Notes under the pieces: model-generated
Database searches by the model: none
What the model was told of the DNA's origin: nothing
The model's input: the letters and a program-made list of their open reading frames with translations, nothing else
Shown: positions 45,544 to 54,986 of the stretch, piece by piece
Layout: each line of letters starts with the position of its first letter
Position numbering within the stretch: position 1 is the stretch's first letter
DNA from: Armatimonadetes bacterium CG06_land_8_20_14_3_00_66_21
Lineage (GTDB): Bacteria; Armatimonadota; Abditibacteriia; CG2-30-66-41
DNA length: 54,996 nt
Reading direction: 5' to 3'
NCBI GenBank assembly: GCA_002779825.1
Contig: PEVN01000387.1
Coordinates: 1-54,996, forward strand
Program-made: the position numbers and the translations under genes

Positions 45544-46554
45544 ATGCCCGCCGATCCCAATCTGTCCCGTCGTCAATTTCTGAAGCAGTCCGCCGCTGGC
45601 GTGGCAACTGCGGGACTGACGCTCGAGGCCGCCCGCGTGGCGGAGGCGGCGCCGGCCGCCTTACCGAAGAGCAAGGTTGTCGTGGTGACCAACTCGGCCA
45701 TCGGCGCGCCGGAGTCCATGAACCAAGACGCTGTCACCGCCACCGTGCGGAAGGCAGTCTGTACGCTCTTTGGCACGGACGATGTGGCCGCGGCGTTTGG
45801 TCGCCTCGCGACGAGGGACGATATCGTCGCGCTCAAGCCCAACTGCGCCGGGGGGACGAAGGCCAACGGGACCCGGCTACAGGTGATGATCGGCTTGACG
45901 AACAGCCTGAACGCCGCCGGTGTCCCGTACCCCAACATGATCGTCTACGAACAGGACGAGCGCCTGCTCAGGCAGTCGGGCTACCCGATCCTCAAGGACA
46001 AGTCCAACATCCGCATCATGGGTGTGCGCGAGTCCATCGGCTACTCCCAGAAGAGCTACAAGCAGGGCGAGGTCGAACAGCGGCTCGCCAAAGTGCTGGA
46101 AGAGTGCTCGGTGCTCCTCAACTGTCCGTTCCTGAAGACCTGCCCCGGCTTCGGCGTGACTCTGGCCATGAAGAACCACCAAGGGTCTATTCAGACGCCG
46201 CGGCTGAATCACCCGCCGGCCTCTCGCGGCGGCGCCCCGCACCTGGCCGACTTGAGCATGATCCCGCTCATCCGCCAGAAGACGAAGCTGGTGCTGTGCG
46301 ACGCGACCTATCCCCTGTACGACGGGGGACCGGGCGACAAGCCCGATGCGCACTGGGCATACAACACCCTCCTCGCCGCCACCGACCCCGTCGCCCTGGA
46401 CGCCGTGGGCTACCAGATACTGGACGACAAGCGCAAAGAACTCGGGCTGGATCCCATCGCCGACGTGCCGGCACACATCAAGGTGGCGGACATGCGCAGG
46501 CTGGGCAACGGGGATCTGTCGAACATCGAGCGTGTCGATATCAGCATGGGGTGA
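45544..46554 (+). CDS. Tat-exported DUF362-family protein
   Basis: 336 residues. [20 protein letters not shown] is a Tat signal. [52 protein letters not shown] and MKNHQGSI follow the DUF362 core, with conserved Lys and Asn at LKPN and Lys at [17 protein letters not shown] is the C-terminal signature. The usual ferredoxin-like Cys clusters of some members are absent. Role unknown; such exported forms are typical of planctomycete-like bacteria. GGGAGGAG stands before the ATG. A 29-nt gap leads to pncB. Confidence 0.87.
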   Translation: MPADPNLSRRQFLKQSAAGVATAGLTLEAARVAEAAPAALPKSKVVVVTNSAIGAPESMNQDAVTATVRKAVCTLFGTDDVAAAFGRLATRDDIVALKPNCAGGTKANGTRLQVMIGLTNSLNAAGVPYPNMIVYEQDERLLRQSGYPILKDKSNIRIMGVRESIGYSQKSYKQGEVEQRLAKVLEECSVLLNCPFLKTCPGFGVTLAMKNHQGSIQTPRLNHPPASRGGAPHLADLSMIPLIRQKTKLVLCDATYPLYDGGPGDKPDAHWAYNTLLAATDPVALDAVGYQILDDKRKELGLDPIADVPAHIKVADMRRLGNGDLSNIERVDISMG

Positions 46555-46583
46555 GGCGCTTCGCCGGCCGAGAGAGAATCCGT

Positions 46584-48056
46584 ATGACACCGGGGAACAT
46601 CCTCTACCGCCAGTCGCTGGCGCTCCTCACCGACCTGTATCAGTTCACCATGGCGTACGGCTATTGGAAGCTGGGCCGGGTAGAGGAAGAGGCCGTGTTC
46701 AACCTGTTCTTCCGTGAAGCTCCGTTCAATGGGGGCTACACGGTCGCGGCGGGGCTGGGCTATGTGACAGACTACCTCGAGGGCATCGGCTTCGATGACT
46801 CGGATATCGCCTACCTGGCCGGGCTGACGGGAAGCGATGGGCAGCCGCTGTTCGAGCGCGGTTTTGTAGACTACCTCCGCGACCTGCGCTTCTCCGTGGA
46901 CCTCGACGCAATCCCTGAAGGCACGGTGGTCTTCCCGCATGAGCCGCTGCTCCGAGTGCGAGGACCGATCCTCCAGTGTCAGCTTCTCGAGACGCCGCTG
47001 CTCAACATGATCAACTTCCAGACCCTCATCGCCACCAAAGCGGCGCGGATCTGCCAGGCAGCGAGAGGCGAACCCGTCCTGGAGTTCGGCCTGCGCCGCG
47101 CCCAAGGGATCGACGGCGCCCTGGCAGCCAGTCGCGCGGCATACCTCGGCGGCTGCGCCGCCACGTCCAACGTCCTGGCCGGCAAGGCATTCGGCATCCC
47201 GGTCAAGGGGACGCATGCCCACAGTTGGGTCATGAGCTTCGAAGACGAACAGGAGGCGTTCGAGGCATACGCCCGAGCGATGCCCAACAACTGCGTGTTC
47301 CTGGTCGACACCTACGACACGCTGGCGGGTGTGCGCAAGGCTATCGAGGTGGGGCGGCATCTCCGCGAGCGGGGGCACGAGCTTCTGGGAATTCGACTGG
47401 ACTCGGGCGACTTAGCGTATCTCAGCATCGAGGCCCGGAAGTTGTTGGACGAAGCTGGCTTCCCGGACGCGGCAATCATCGCCAGCAACGATCTGGACGA
47501 GCACCTCATCGAGAACCTCAAGCAGCAGGGCGCCACCATCAACGTGTGGGGTGTGGGCACCCGGCTGGCCACCGCCCACGACCAGCCCGCTCTCGGCGGC
47601 GTGTACAAGCTCTCCGCCGTGCGGCTGCCGGGACGTGACTGGGAGTACAAGGTGAAGCTCTCAGAGCAGGCGATCAAGGTCTCGAACCCGGGCGTGCTGC
47701 AAGTGCGTCGCTACCGGACAGCCGGCGAATTCCTCGGAGATATGATCTACGAAGAGCGACTGGGATTGCCCGAACAGCCGCTCATCGTGGATCCTGCCGA
47801 CCCAACGCGCCGGAAGCTGATTCCCCCTGGTGCGCAGTACGAGGACTTGCTGGTTCCCATCTTCCGGGGCGGGCGGCTCGTCTACGAGAACCCGTCGCTG
47901 GAGTCGATCCGCACACGAACGGCCGCGCAACTTGGTGCGCTGCATCCGACCATCCGACGGCTTGTCAACCCGCACGGGTACCCGGCGGGTCTGGAGCGCA
48001 ACTTCTACGACCTCAAGACCCGCCTGATCTTGGAGACGCGAGGGCTGCCAGTCTGA
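46584..48056 (+). CDS. pncB: Nicotinate phosphoribosyltransferase
   Basis: 490 residues. [18 protein letters not shown] opens the domain, [20 protein letters not shown] follows, then [20 protein letters not shown] (PRPP site), [11 protein letters not shown] with the phospho-acceptor His region, [31 protein letters not shown] and [11 protein letters not shown] (phosphate loop). Joins nicotinate to PRPP in NAD salvage. ATG 46584 has GAGAGA upstream; the reading frame is open farther 5' but without homology. Clustered with nadE and pncA, giving nicotinamide to nicotinate to NaMN and the final amidation step; nadD is not here. Confidence 0.95.
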   Translation: MTPGNILYRQSLALLTDLYQFTMAYGYWKLGRVEEEAVFNLFFREAPFNGGYTVAAGLGYVTDYLEGIGFDDSDIAYLAGLTGSDGQPLFERGFVDYLRDLRFSVDLDAIPEGTVVFPHEPLLRVRGPILQCQLLETPLLNMINFQTLIATKAARICQAARGEPVLEFGLRRAQGIDGALAASRAAYLGGCAATSNVLAGKAFGIPVKGTHAHSWVMSFEDEQEAFEAYARAMPNNCVFLVDTYDTLAGVRKAIEVGRHLRERGHELLGIRLDSGDLAYLSIEARKLLDEAGFPDAAIIASNDLDEHLIENLKQQGATINVWGVGTRLATAHDQPALGGVYKLSAVRLPGRDWEYKVKLSEQAIKVSNPGVLQVRRYRTAGEFLGDMIYEERLGLPEQPLIVDPADPTRRKLIPPGAQYEDLLVPIFRGGRLVYENPSLESIRTRTAAQLGALHPTIRRLVNPHGYPAGLERNFYDLKTRLILETRGLPV

Positions 48057-48088
48057 GCTGCGCGGAACCGCCGGAGTCGCTCAAGAGC

Positions 48089-48184
48089 CAATCCGAGCCG
48101 CGACGGTGACGGAGCGCGTGACACGCCGACGCTCCTGGCGACGCCGACGGCTGACCCGCTGCGTCACCGTCGCGGCTCGGATTG
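48089..48184. repeat. 96-bp inverted-repeat element with perfect 22-bp arms
   Basis: Left arm starts CAATCCGAGCCGCGACGGTG (48089-48110), right arm is the exact complement (48163-48184); the 52-nt centre contains partly repeated GACGCCGACGG words. It lies between pncB and nadE, ending 37 nt before the nadE ATG. The CCGAGCCGCGAC word recalls a dispersed repeat seen in planctomycete-type genomes. It is unrelated to the 145-bp element and lacks a TA duplication. Confidence 0.88.
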
Positions 48185-48221
48185 ACTGCGCGCTTCCGTG
48201 CAGGGAGAAGGAACCCACCCC

Positions 48222-50213
48222 ATGAGACTTCTCAAAGTCGGCGCGGCGGTGCTCAACCAAACGCCGCTCGACTGGGACAACAACAAAGCGAACATCCTGG
48301 GCGCGATCCGTGCCGCGAAGGCTGAGGGGGTCAGCTTGCTGTGCCTGCCGGAGCTTTGCCTGTGCGGCTACGGCTGCGAGGACGCGTTTTACGCTCCCGG
48401 GCTCCGGCGGACAGCGCGGGCGATCCTGCGCGAGATCCTGCCCGAGACACAGGGAATCCTGGTGTCGCTGGGCCTGCCGGTATTGCACCGCAACGCCCTG
48501 TTCAACACCGTCTGCCTGGCAGGCAACGGCCGCGTCCACGGCTTCACCGCCAAGCAGTCCCTGGCCAGCGAGGGGCTGCACTACGAGCCGCGCTGGTTCA
48601 AGCCATGGCCGGAAGGCGTTCGGGACGAGCTGACCCTCGAGGGCGAGACGTACCCCCTCGGCGATTTGTGCTTCGAGGCAGACGGCGTCCGGGTGGGCTT
48701 CGAGATCTGCGAGGATGCCTGGGTGCCGCAGCGTCCGGGCAGTCGGCTGGCGCGACAAGCGGTCGATTTCATCCTCAACCCCAGTGCCAGCCACTTCGCC
48801 TTCGGGAAGCACGAGATTCGCCGGCGCTTGGTCCTGGAGGGCTCGCGCGCCTTTAGCGCAACCTACGTCTACGGCAACCTGTTGGGCAACGAAGCCGGCC
48901 GGGCGATCTACGACGGCGGCGCCCTGATCGCCTCTTCCGGCACACTGCTGGCCGCCGGGCCGCGATTCCTGTACGACGGGTTCCACGTGACCACGGCCCT
49001 GGTGGACATCGACGCAACCCGACGCGACCAGGCACGGCGAGGCAGCTTCGCCCCCAAGCTGGAGGCACATGACGGTCTCCGCGTGTTGGTGGATTTCCGC
49101 TTCCCCGGCCAGCAGCCGGAGCCGCCTGGGGCGGGACTGCCCGCTTGGGAACGCAGCGCGCATCTCAAGGAGGAGGAGTTCGCGCGCGCCCTCATGCTGG
49201 GCTTGTTCGACTACATGCGCAAGAGCCGGTCGCGAGGGTTTGTCGTCTCCCTGAGCGGCGGCGCCGACTCCTCCAGCGTGGCGTGCCTTTCGGCCATGAT
49301 GGTGTCGGTGGGGTGCCGGGAGTTGGGCGTCGAGGCGTTCAAGCAACGGGCCGGCGTCGGCCATCTGACCGCCGGCACGCCCGAGCAACTGGTGCACGCA
49401 CTCCTGACCTGCCTCTACCAGGGCACGGAGAACAGCTCGGACACTACGCGCAATGCCGCCAGGGGCGTTGCCGAGGCACTCAACGCGGACTTTGCCGACC
49501 TCGACGTGACCCCGCTGGTGGCGGGCTACGTCGGCATGGTCGAGCGGTCTCTCGACCGGGAGCTGACGTGGGACACCGACGACTTGGCGTTACAGAACAT
49601 CCAGGCGCGCGTGCGCGGCCCGGGAGCGTGGATGCTGGCGAACCTGGGCGGCAAGCTGCTGCTCTCCACCAGCAACCGCTCGGAAGCAGCCGTGGGCTAT
49701 GCCACCATGGACGGCGATACCTGCGGCGGTCTCAGCCCCATCGCCGGAATCGACAAGGCATTCCTCCGGAGCTGGCTCCGCTGGCTGGAGACCGAGGGAC
49801 CTGAAGGCCTCGGGCCGCTGCCGGCCTTGAGCGCAGTGAACAGCCAATCGCCCACTGCGGAGCTTCGCCCCTCGGCCGCGGGGCAGACGGACGAAGACGA
49901 CCTCATGCCCTACGATGTCCTCGAAGCCATCGAGGACTCCGCCGTCGGCCAGAGCCGAACGCCCGTCGAAGTGTTCCGGCAGCTCCGCGTCGAGTACCCC
50001 ACCCACGCTCCTGCGCAACTGGCCGATTGGGTGGCGCGGTTCTTCACCCTCTGGTGTCGCAACCAATGGAAGCGTGAGCGCTACGCCCCCAGCTTCCACG
50101 TGGATGACAAGAACCTCGACCCCAAGACGTGGTGCCGCTTCCCCATCCTCTCTGGAGGGTTCCGTCGCGAGCTGGCCGAGTTGACTGAGTTCGTGCAGGA
50201 GACCAGCCCATGA
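48222..50213 (+). CDS. nadE: Glutamine-dependent NAD+ synthetase
   Basis: 663 residues. N-terminal nitrilase-like glutaminase with the triad Glu 44 (LPELCLCGYGC), Lys 111 (GFTAKQSL) and Cys 163 (FEICEDAW); C-terminal synthetase with the PP-loop SLSGGADSSS at about 344-352, then GTENSS, NIQARVRG, STSNRSEAAVGYATMDGD. It amidates nicotinate adenine dinucleotide to NAD using ammonia channelled from glutamine. ATG 48222 has GGAGAAGGA upstream; its stop overlaps pncA as ATGA. Confidence 0.95.
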   Translation: MRLLKVGAAVLNQTPLDWDNNKANILGAIRAAKAEGVSLLCLPELCLCGYGCEDAFYAPGLRRTARAILREILPETQGILVSLGLPVLHRNALFNTVCLAGNGRVHGFTAKQSLASEGLHYEPRWFKPWPEGVRDELTLEGETYPLGDLCFEADGVRVGFEICEDAWVPQRPGSRLARQAVDFILNPSASHFAFGKHEIRRRLVLEGSRAFSATYVYGNLLGNEAGRAIYDGGALIASSGTLLAAGPRFLYDGFHVTTALVDIDATRRDQARRGSFAPKLEAHDGLRVLVDFRFPGQQPEPPGAGLPAWERSAHLKEEEFARALMLGLFDYMRKSRSRGFVVSLSGGADSSSVACLSAMMVSVGCRELGVEAFKQRAGVGHLTAGTPEQLVHALLTCLYQGTENSSDTTRNAARGVAEALNADFADLDVTPLVAGYVGMVERSLDRELTWDTDDLALQNIQARVRGPGAWMLANLGGKLLLSTSNRSEAAVGYATMDGDTCGGLSPIAGIDKAFLRSWLRWLETEGPEGLGPLPALSAVNSQSPTAELRPSAAGQTDEDDLMPYDVLEAIEDSAVGQSRTPVEVFRQLRVEYPTHAPAQLADWVARFFTLWCRNQWKRERYAPSFHVDDKNLDPKTWCRFPILSGGFRRELAELTEFVQETSP

Positions 50214-50830
50214 ACGCACTCCTACTCGTGGATCTCCAGAACGACTTCCTTCCCGGTGGCGCGCTCGCCGTGCCAGAGGGCGACCAAGTCGTCCCCGTGG
50301 CCAACGAACTGATGGACCGGTTCGATCTGGTCATCGCCACCCAGGACTGGCACCCCGCCGGCCACGGCTCCTTCGCCAGCCAACACCCCGGGGGGAGCGT
50401 CGGAGACCTCATCGAGCTGAATGGGCTTCAGCAGATCCTCTGGCCGGACCACTGTGTCGAAGGATCCCCCGGCGCCGACTTCGCCCCCGGGTTCCTGCGG
50501 GACCGAGTGAACAAAGTGATCCACAAAGGCACCGATGCCGGAATCGACAGCTATAGTGCGCTGTTCGACAATGGCCACCGGAAGGCGACCGGGCTGGACG
50601 AGTACCTGAAGGAACGGGGAGTCGATCAGCTCTACATGCTGGGACTGGCGACCGACTACTGCGTGAAGTTCACTGCGTTGGACGCCCGGCAACTGGGTCT
50701 GCAGGTGCACCTGATCGAGGACGGCTGCCGCGGGGTCAACCTGAGCCCCGGCGACAGCGACGCGGCGCTGGCCGAGTTGCGGGAGGCCGGTTGCCGGATT
50801 GTCAGAAGCGACAACGTCGACGGCAGGTGA
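50210..50830 (+). CDS. pncA: Nicotinamidase
   Basis: 206 residues of the isochorismatase-like fold. Catalytic triad Asp 8 (LLVDLQNDF), Lys 106 (VIHKGTD) and Cys 151 (ATDYCVKF); metal site in TQDWHPAGHGSF. Converts nicotinamide to nicotinate, feeding PncB. Starts inside the nadE stop codon (ATGA), showing coupling. A 145-bp element lies 72 nt downstream. Confidence 0.95.
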   Translation: MNALLLVDLQNDFLPGGALAVPEGDQVVPVANELMDRFDLVIATQDWHPAGHGSFASQHPGGSVGDLIELNGLQQILWPDHCVEGSPGADFAPGFLRDRVNKVIHKGTDAGIDSYSALFDNGHRKATGLDEYLKERGVDQLYMLGLATDYCVKFTALDARQLGLQVHLIEDGCRGVNLSPGDSDAALAELREAGCRIVRSDNVDGR

Positions 50831-50902
50831 GAGCATTGGTGCAAGCGCGCACCGGCCGCGTCGGCGCGGAGTAGGGGAGAACCACTACGCTCTCAACAGC
50901 TA

Positions 50903-51047
50903 TACCCGCGAAGGTTGGGAACACACCGAAGTGGAAGTTCGCGGAACTTCACCCGTGGGCGTGTGGTGAGCACCCAACACACTGCTGTGCACGCAGAGGC
51001 GTCGAACTTGTGCAATAGCTTCGGTGTATTCCTAACCTTCGCGGGTA
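50903..51047 (-). mobile_element. 145-bp TA-flanked miniature inverted-repeat element, copy 3
   Basis: 29-bp terminal inverted repeats (two mismatches), TA duplications at 50901-50902 and 51048-51049. It is the reverse complement of copy 1 with seven differences in 145 positions, so the two share a recent ancestor. The inner GGAAGTTCGCGGAACTTC is self-complementary. Rejoined without the element, the flank reads AACAGCTACCTCCTGG. Confidence 0.92.
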
Positions 51048-51056
51048 TACCTCCTG

Positions 51057-51239
51057 GTGCAGGTGGACGGACAGCGGGAGGCGGTGGACGAGGAGTGGGC
51101 GGCGGGCTTGCGGTGCACGTCGCAGTTCCGCCGCGGCCGGTTGTCCCTGTTCGGGTTCACCGGCGATACCGGTCGCGCCCACATGAAGCACTTGCACTCC
51201 CTGTGGAAGCTGATGCTTGCGGCCGACCAGAGCAGGTGA
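51057..51239 (+). CDS. Short hypothetical frame next to element copy 3
   Basis: 60 residues if started at GTG 51057 (QVDGQREAVDEEWAAGLRCT... HLHSLWKLMLAADQSR). It has charged, coding-like composition but no recognised family. Removing the element extends the open frame upstream by about a dozen codons (ENHYALNSYLLV) to a TAG, without an ATG. It may be a gene remnant rather than an active gene. Confidence 0.3.
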   Translation: MQVDGQREAVDEEWAAGLRCTSQFRRGRLSLFGFTGDTGRAHMKHLHSLWKLMLAADQSR

Positions 51240-51260
51240 CCCTCGGCACGCGGCAGCCGC

Positions 51261-51707
51261 TTACTTCGTGAACGGGAGACCAGCCGCTTTCCACTTCCCG
51301 ATGTCCATGACCACTGCGAAGACGTTCTTCAGCCCCAGGTCCTGGACGGTCTTGGTTGCCAGCACTGCGCGCGGCCCCGACTGGCAGTAGAGGTACACTT
51401 TCTTGCTGCCGTCCTGGCGCTTGCCGGAGCCGACGTGCTTCCAGATGGCAAACTCGATGACTCCCCGGGGGATGTTGATAGCTCCGGGCAGGTGACCAGT
51501 GGCGTACTCCTCCGGTTCGCGGACATCGATAATGAGGGCAGCCTGCTTGCTGTTGATCACCGACTTCAGCGTTGCCATATCGACTGTCTTCACGGACTTC
51601 TCCGCTTTGGCGATCAGCGCGGTGACTTGGTCCGGGACTTGGGCGTGCGAGTGGGTGCATGACAGGGTCAGCAGGCAGAAGAGGGTGGCGGCAGTTCGTG
51701 GCGACAT
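51261..51707 (-). CDS. Exported rhodanese-like sulfurtransferase
   Basis: 148 residues: signal peptide (ATLFCLLTLSCTHSHAQ, a possible lipobox-like LSC), then AALIIDVREPEEYATGHLPG and AINIPRG, the rhodanese N-terminal motifs, and VYLYCQSGPRAVLAT, the active-site Cys loop. Single-domain periplasmic rhodanese for sulfur transfer or redox relay; substrate unknown. Convergent with the short frame at 51057. Confidence 0.88.
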   Translation of the reverse strand: MSPRTAATLFCLLTLSCTHSHAQVPDQVTALIAKAEKSVKTVDMATLKSVINSKQAALIIDVREPEEYATGHLPGAINIPRGVIEFAIWKHVGSGKRQDGSKKVYLYCQSGPRAVLATKTVQDLGLKNVFAVVMDIGKWKAAGLPFTK

Positions 51708-51862
51708 TCAGTGGTCCTCCGGGTTGGGGTCGTGGCGGGTGCTACCAGTTTGGTGGGCGACGGCTTGCGCCGACTGCCCCCTGTGGATAGGATACTCCGC
51801 CTGAAGCGATTCGCAACACGCATGCCACCCGGGCAAGCCGCGAAACTGGAAGTGCAGGCACC

Positions 51863-52009
51863 ATGCGCACAATCGGTCTGGAGTTCGTCGAGCGAGGCAA
51901 GTTGCGGTTCTGCGAACTGGGCGATCCGCCGCCACCGGGGAATTGCTGGGCGTGGTCTTCGAGTGGACGGCTAACTGAGCTCCAGCTCGCCCCGCTTGCA
52001 CAACGCTAG
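51863..52009 (+). pseudogene. N-terminal remnant of a zinc-type dehydrogenase
   Basis: The frame opens MRTIGLEFVERGKLRFCELG DPPPPG, closely like the first 26 residues of MDR dehydrogenases (beta strand, then PxPG before the GQVLV strand). It then turns to non-family sequence (NCWAWSSSGR) and stops after 48 codons, overlapping the 3' end of the HD-GYP gene. The remaining 300 or more codons are gone. Assignment rests on a short stretch. Confidence 0.45.
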
Positions 52010-53017
52010 ACAGGCATCGACGACGGCGCTGTCGAAGCGGATGCCCCGTTTGTCCGTGATCTCCTCGACAGCCTTGTCGACGCCCAGGGACGGTCGGTAC
52101 GGTCGGTGGGTGGACATCGCCTCGATGACATCGGCCACTGAGATGATGCGGGCCTCCAGCAGGATGTCATCCCCGGTCAGCTCCCCCGGATAGCCGGAGC
52201 CGTCCATGGCTTCGTGGTGCTGGAGCACGAAGCGGGCCACGGGCCACGGAAAGCTGATCTTCGCCAGGATGTCGTGCCCCACCCGGGGGTGTCCTTTGAT
52301 GATGTTGAACTCGGTCTCCTGGATTCGACCGGGCTTGCTGAGAATCTCGGCCGGGACGCAGATCTTGCCGATGTCGTGGAGCAGACCGGCGACGCGAATG
52401 CCCTCGATCTGGTCGTCGGGAAGGTGCATCTCCTGGGCGATGGCGCAAGCGAGGACCGTGACCCGCTGCTGATGCCCGGCCGTGTAGGGATCCCGCATCT
52501 CGACCACCGACGACAGGGCGTGAACTGTTCCGTCCAGGGCTCTCTGCAGGCGCTCGTAGCTACGCTGGACGTCTTGCGTTTTCTCCCAAACGCGTCGCTC
52601 CAGGTCTTGGCGGTACAGCTCCTCCTGCTCGTGGAGCCGCCTGTCGGCCAAAGCCGCGTGGATGCGGGCATGCAGGAGGACCGGGTTGAACGGCTTTGAG
52701 AGATGATCTGTGGCGCCCCGCTCAACGCACTGGACGACCCGGTCCATCTCGTCGATGGTGGCGAGGACGATCACCGGCAGGTGCTGCAGGCGGGGGTCCG
52801 CCTTCATGCGTTTGAGGACCTCAAGCCCATCCATCCCCGGCATCGACAGATCCAGGAGCACGACATCGAACTCCTGCGCGCGCAGACCCATCAGGGCGTC
52901 GTCGCCATTCTCCGCAAGGGCCACCTGGAAGCCCGCCTCCTGCAGATCCGTGCTGATCAACGTCCGATTGAGCACCTCATCGTCCACCACTAACACGCGG
53001 CCCTGTTCTGCGGACAT
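51971..53017 (-). CDS. HD-GYP response regulator (c-di-GMP phosphodiesterase)
   Basis: 348 residues. Receiver: VDDE acidic pair, Asp 56 in LLDLSMP, Lys 108 in LSKPF. A linker helix leads to the HD-GYP domain: HD at 214-215 with GLLHDIGK, GHPRVGHDIL, QHHEAMDGSGYP (HHE and GYP motifs kept), and SVADVIEAMSTHRPYRP. It should hydrolyse c-di-GMP when phosphorylated. It follows the GGDEF regulator on the same strand by about 190 nt, forming a synthesis/degradation pair. Confidence 0.93.
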   Translation of the reverse strand: MSAEQGRVLVVDDEVLNRTLISTDLQEAGFQVALAENGDDALMGLRAQEFDVVLLDLSMPGMDGLEVLKRMKADPRLQHLPVIVLATIDEMDRVVQCVERGATDHLSKPFNPVLLHARIHAALADRRLHEQEELYRQDLERRVWEKTQDVQRSYERLQRALDGTVHALSSVVEMRDPYTAGHQQRVTVLACAIAQEMHLPDDQIEGIRVAGLLHDIGKICVPAEILSKPGRIQETEFNIIKGHPRVGHDILAKISFPWPVARFVLQHHEAMDGSGYPGELTGDDILLEARIISVADVIEAMSTHRPYRPSLGVDKAVEEITDKRGIRFDSAVVDACLALCKRGELELS

Positions 53018-53211
53018 CCGGCTACTCCTCTCCTGTCGCCAAGTTGGCTTCAGCGCTTCCGTCCCCGCGCGGCCTGGCTCCCGCGAGACGTCGGTGCAAT
53101 TCTAACCGATTCCGTCCGGCCGTGAACTGGGAAGCGGTGGCTATCGACTGCCCCCAACCCAAGGGGGAGACCGACGGGGGGCGGAGACGCGTAGCCCAAA
53201 CACCGTGGCCG

Positions 53212-54777
53212 TCAGGTCGGGGTGGAGCCCCGCTCCTCGCCATGTACGCGCACGCAGTTGCGGCCTTCTTCCTTCGCTCGGTAGAGCGCTTTGTCGGCCA
53301 ACTCCACCAAAACGGTCGGTGCAGACTCGAGCGTAGGCACCGCGGTGGCGACGCCCAGGCTGAGTGTGACGTGGTCGGCCTCGGCGCGGCCGGTGTGCCT
53401 GACCTCCGGGGCGGCGACAGCGACACGGAGGCGCTCCGCCACCAGCGCGGCTCCTTCGACGGGCGTGGTCGGCAGCACCGCGACGAACTCCTCGCCGCCG
53501 TACCGCGCCAGCAGGTCGGCGGGGCGCCTCACTTCTTGGCTCATCGCGGCTGCGACTTGTCTCAGCACCTCGTCGCCCGCCTCGTGTCCGTAGGAGTCGT
53601 TGTAGGACTTGAAGTGGTCGATGTCCATCATGATCACGGCCAGCGGCGTGCGGTCTCGCGTCCCTCGCTTCCACTCCTTGTCGAGGGTCTCATCGAAGCA
53701 ACGGCGGTTGGGGAGTTCGGTCAGCGCATCGTGGATCGATAGGTCTGCCAGCCTGCGGTTGGCCTCTTCGAGCGCTGTCACCAAGTCCTTCAGCGCCAGT
53801 TGTGTGCGAATCCGCGCCAACGCCACCGGCATGTCGACGGGCTTGGCTACGTAATCGTTTGCGCCGGCGTTGAGGGCTTCGACGATCTCGGCACTGTCAT
53901 CGATGGCAGTGACAACCACGACGGGCAGGTCGGTGGCCGCACGCTCCTGGCGAAGCCGCTGAACGACCTCCAAGCCGCCGCCGTCCGGCATCAGCAGGTC
54001 CAGGAGGACCAGGTCGAAGTGCTCGCCGGCCACCAGTTCGAGTGCCTCTCGGCCATGTCTGGCTTCGGTCACCCGGTAGCCTTCGTGCGTCAGGGCGCGG
54101 TGCAGCACCACGCGGCTTACCGCTTGGTCGTCGACCACCAGCAGGTGCGCTGCGCGCGGCTGGGCAGGCGTCGCCTCGCTTGTGGCTGTTGGCGTGTCGC
54201 CAGTGACCGGGGGGGCGGGTCTCGCCGGTGCCGGCGGCCCCTCGCTCTCGGCTGCCGGCTCGACGGCGGGGCGGGGCGTGAGGCGGGTGGCGATGGTCGC
54301 CAGCAGCGCAGTGAGGCGCTGCGCAGCGGTCTGGACGTGACGGAGGTCGGCCGCCGCTGCGGAGCGCCCGGTGCTGTCTGCCTGCACGATCAGGCGCTCG
54401 CATTGCTCGCCGATGGTGCGTAGCGGCTCGCCCAGTCGTGCCTCTAACGCGTCCCCGAGGGCGTTCAGTTCGACGTCGCCATACGCGGCGATCTCAGGAC
54501 TGAGAAGCTCGGCGACGGCGCTCAACAGCTCCTTCCCGGCAGCGTGGATCCTCTGCAGGTCAGGAACCACCTCCTGCAAGTTACCGCGTTCCGCCTCGGC
54601 CAGCAGCAACTGGCTGTAGCTGACGATGGCATTGACGGGGTCGCGCAGTTCGTGGCGGACGCGCCCCAGAGACTCGACCAAGTCTTCGGTGCCTCTCGGT
54701 GCCTCACTTCGGAGTGCGCCGGCGGGAGTGGGGAAGGCGGAGGAGTCGAGAGTCCGGTCGGAACTGGCAGAGGTCAT
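53212..54777 (-). CDS. Response-regulator diguanylate cyclase with HisKA-like N-terminus
   Basis: 521 residues. N-terminal helical domain with [19 protein letters not shown], like a histidine-kinase dimerisation H-box (His 42), but no ATPase domain follows; a Pro-rich linker; receiver with Asp 260 ([11 protein letters not shown]) and Lys 312 (AKPVD); GGDEF domain with [19 protein letters not shown] (427-431) and an RxxD inhibitory site RPAD five residues before it. It makes c-di-GMP and is probably product-inhibited. The H-box may serve as dimer or phosphotransfer element. Start 54777 chosen; an upstream in-frame ATG adds 31 unsupported residues. Confidence 0.9.
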   Translation of the reverse strand: MTSASSDRTLDSSAFPTPAGALRSEAPRGTEDLVESLGRVRHELRDPVNAIVSYSQLLLAEAERGNLQEVVPDLQRIHAAGKELLSAVAELLSPEIAAYGDVELNALGDALEARLGEPLRTIGEQCERLIVQADSTGRSAAAADLRHVQTAAQRLTALLATIATRLTPRPAVEPAAESEGPPAPARPAPPVTGDTPTATSEATPAQPRAAHLLVVDDQAVSRVVLHRALTHEGYRVTEARHGREALELVAGEHFDLVLLDLLMPDGGGLEVVQRLRQERAATDLPVVVVTAIDDSAEIVEALNAGANDYVAKPVDMPVALARIRTQLALKDLVTALEEANRRLADLSIHDALTELPNRRCFDETLDKEWKRGTRDRTPLAVIMMDIDHFKSYNDSYGHEAGDEVLRQVAAAMSQEVRRPADLLARYGGEEFVAVLPTTPVEGAALVAERLRVAVAAPEVRHTGRAEADHVTLSLGVATAVPTLESAPTVLVELADKALYRAKEEGRNCVRVHGEERGSTPT

Positions 54778-54890
54778 CTGGGCACCACAACAACTGCTGG
54801 AGAGTCGCCCCTGTCGTACGACGATACCCAAGCTGGGGGCACTCGATCTGCCCGGAAGCTCAGCGGCCACGCCGCACCACGGCGGATATC

Positions 54891-54986
54891 ATGACCGAAG
54901 TGGCGTCGTCCTGTCAGGGCGCCTCTGCGGTGGCCGCACCGACGAAGTCCGGCTGTAAGACCAGCGTGTGCGCGGCAACGGCGTAA
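54891..54986 (+). CDS. Possible 31-residue Cys-containing peptide
   Basis: ATG to TAA frame MTEVASSCQG... KSGCKTSVCAATA with three Cys in 31 residues, divergent from the cyclase gene. It lacks a strong ribosome-binding site. GGAGGG at 54991-54996 just after it is probably the ribosome-binding site of the next gene beyond the window. Weakly supported. Confidence 0.2.
   Translation: MTEVASSCQGASAVAAPTKSGCKTSVCAATA

Noticed and set aside
45438-46583. Upstream extension of the pncB frame through the DUF362 gene
   Set aside because: The extension is a shadow in another frame of the DUF362 gene; PncB homology begins at 46584.
7694-51047. 145-bp repeats as a CRISPR array or attachment sites
   Set aside because: Three scattered copies with inverted ends and TA duplications; no short direct repeats with spacers, no cas or integrase genes.
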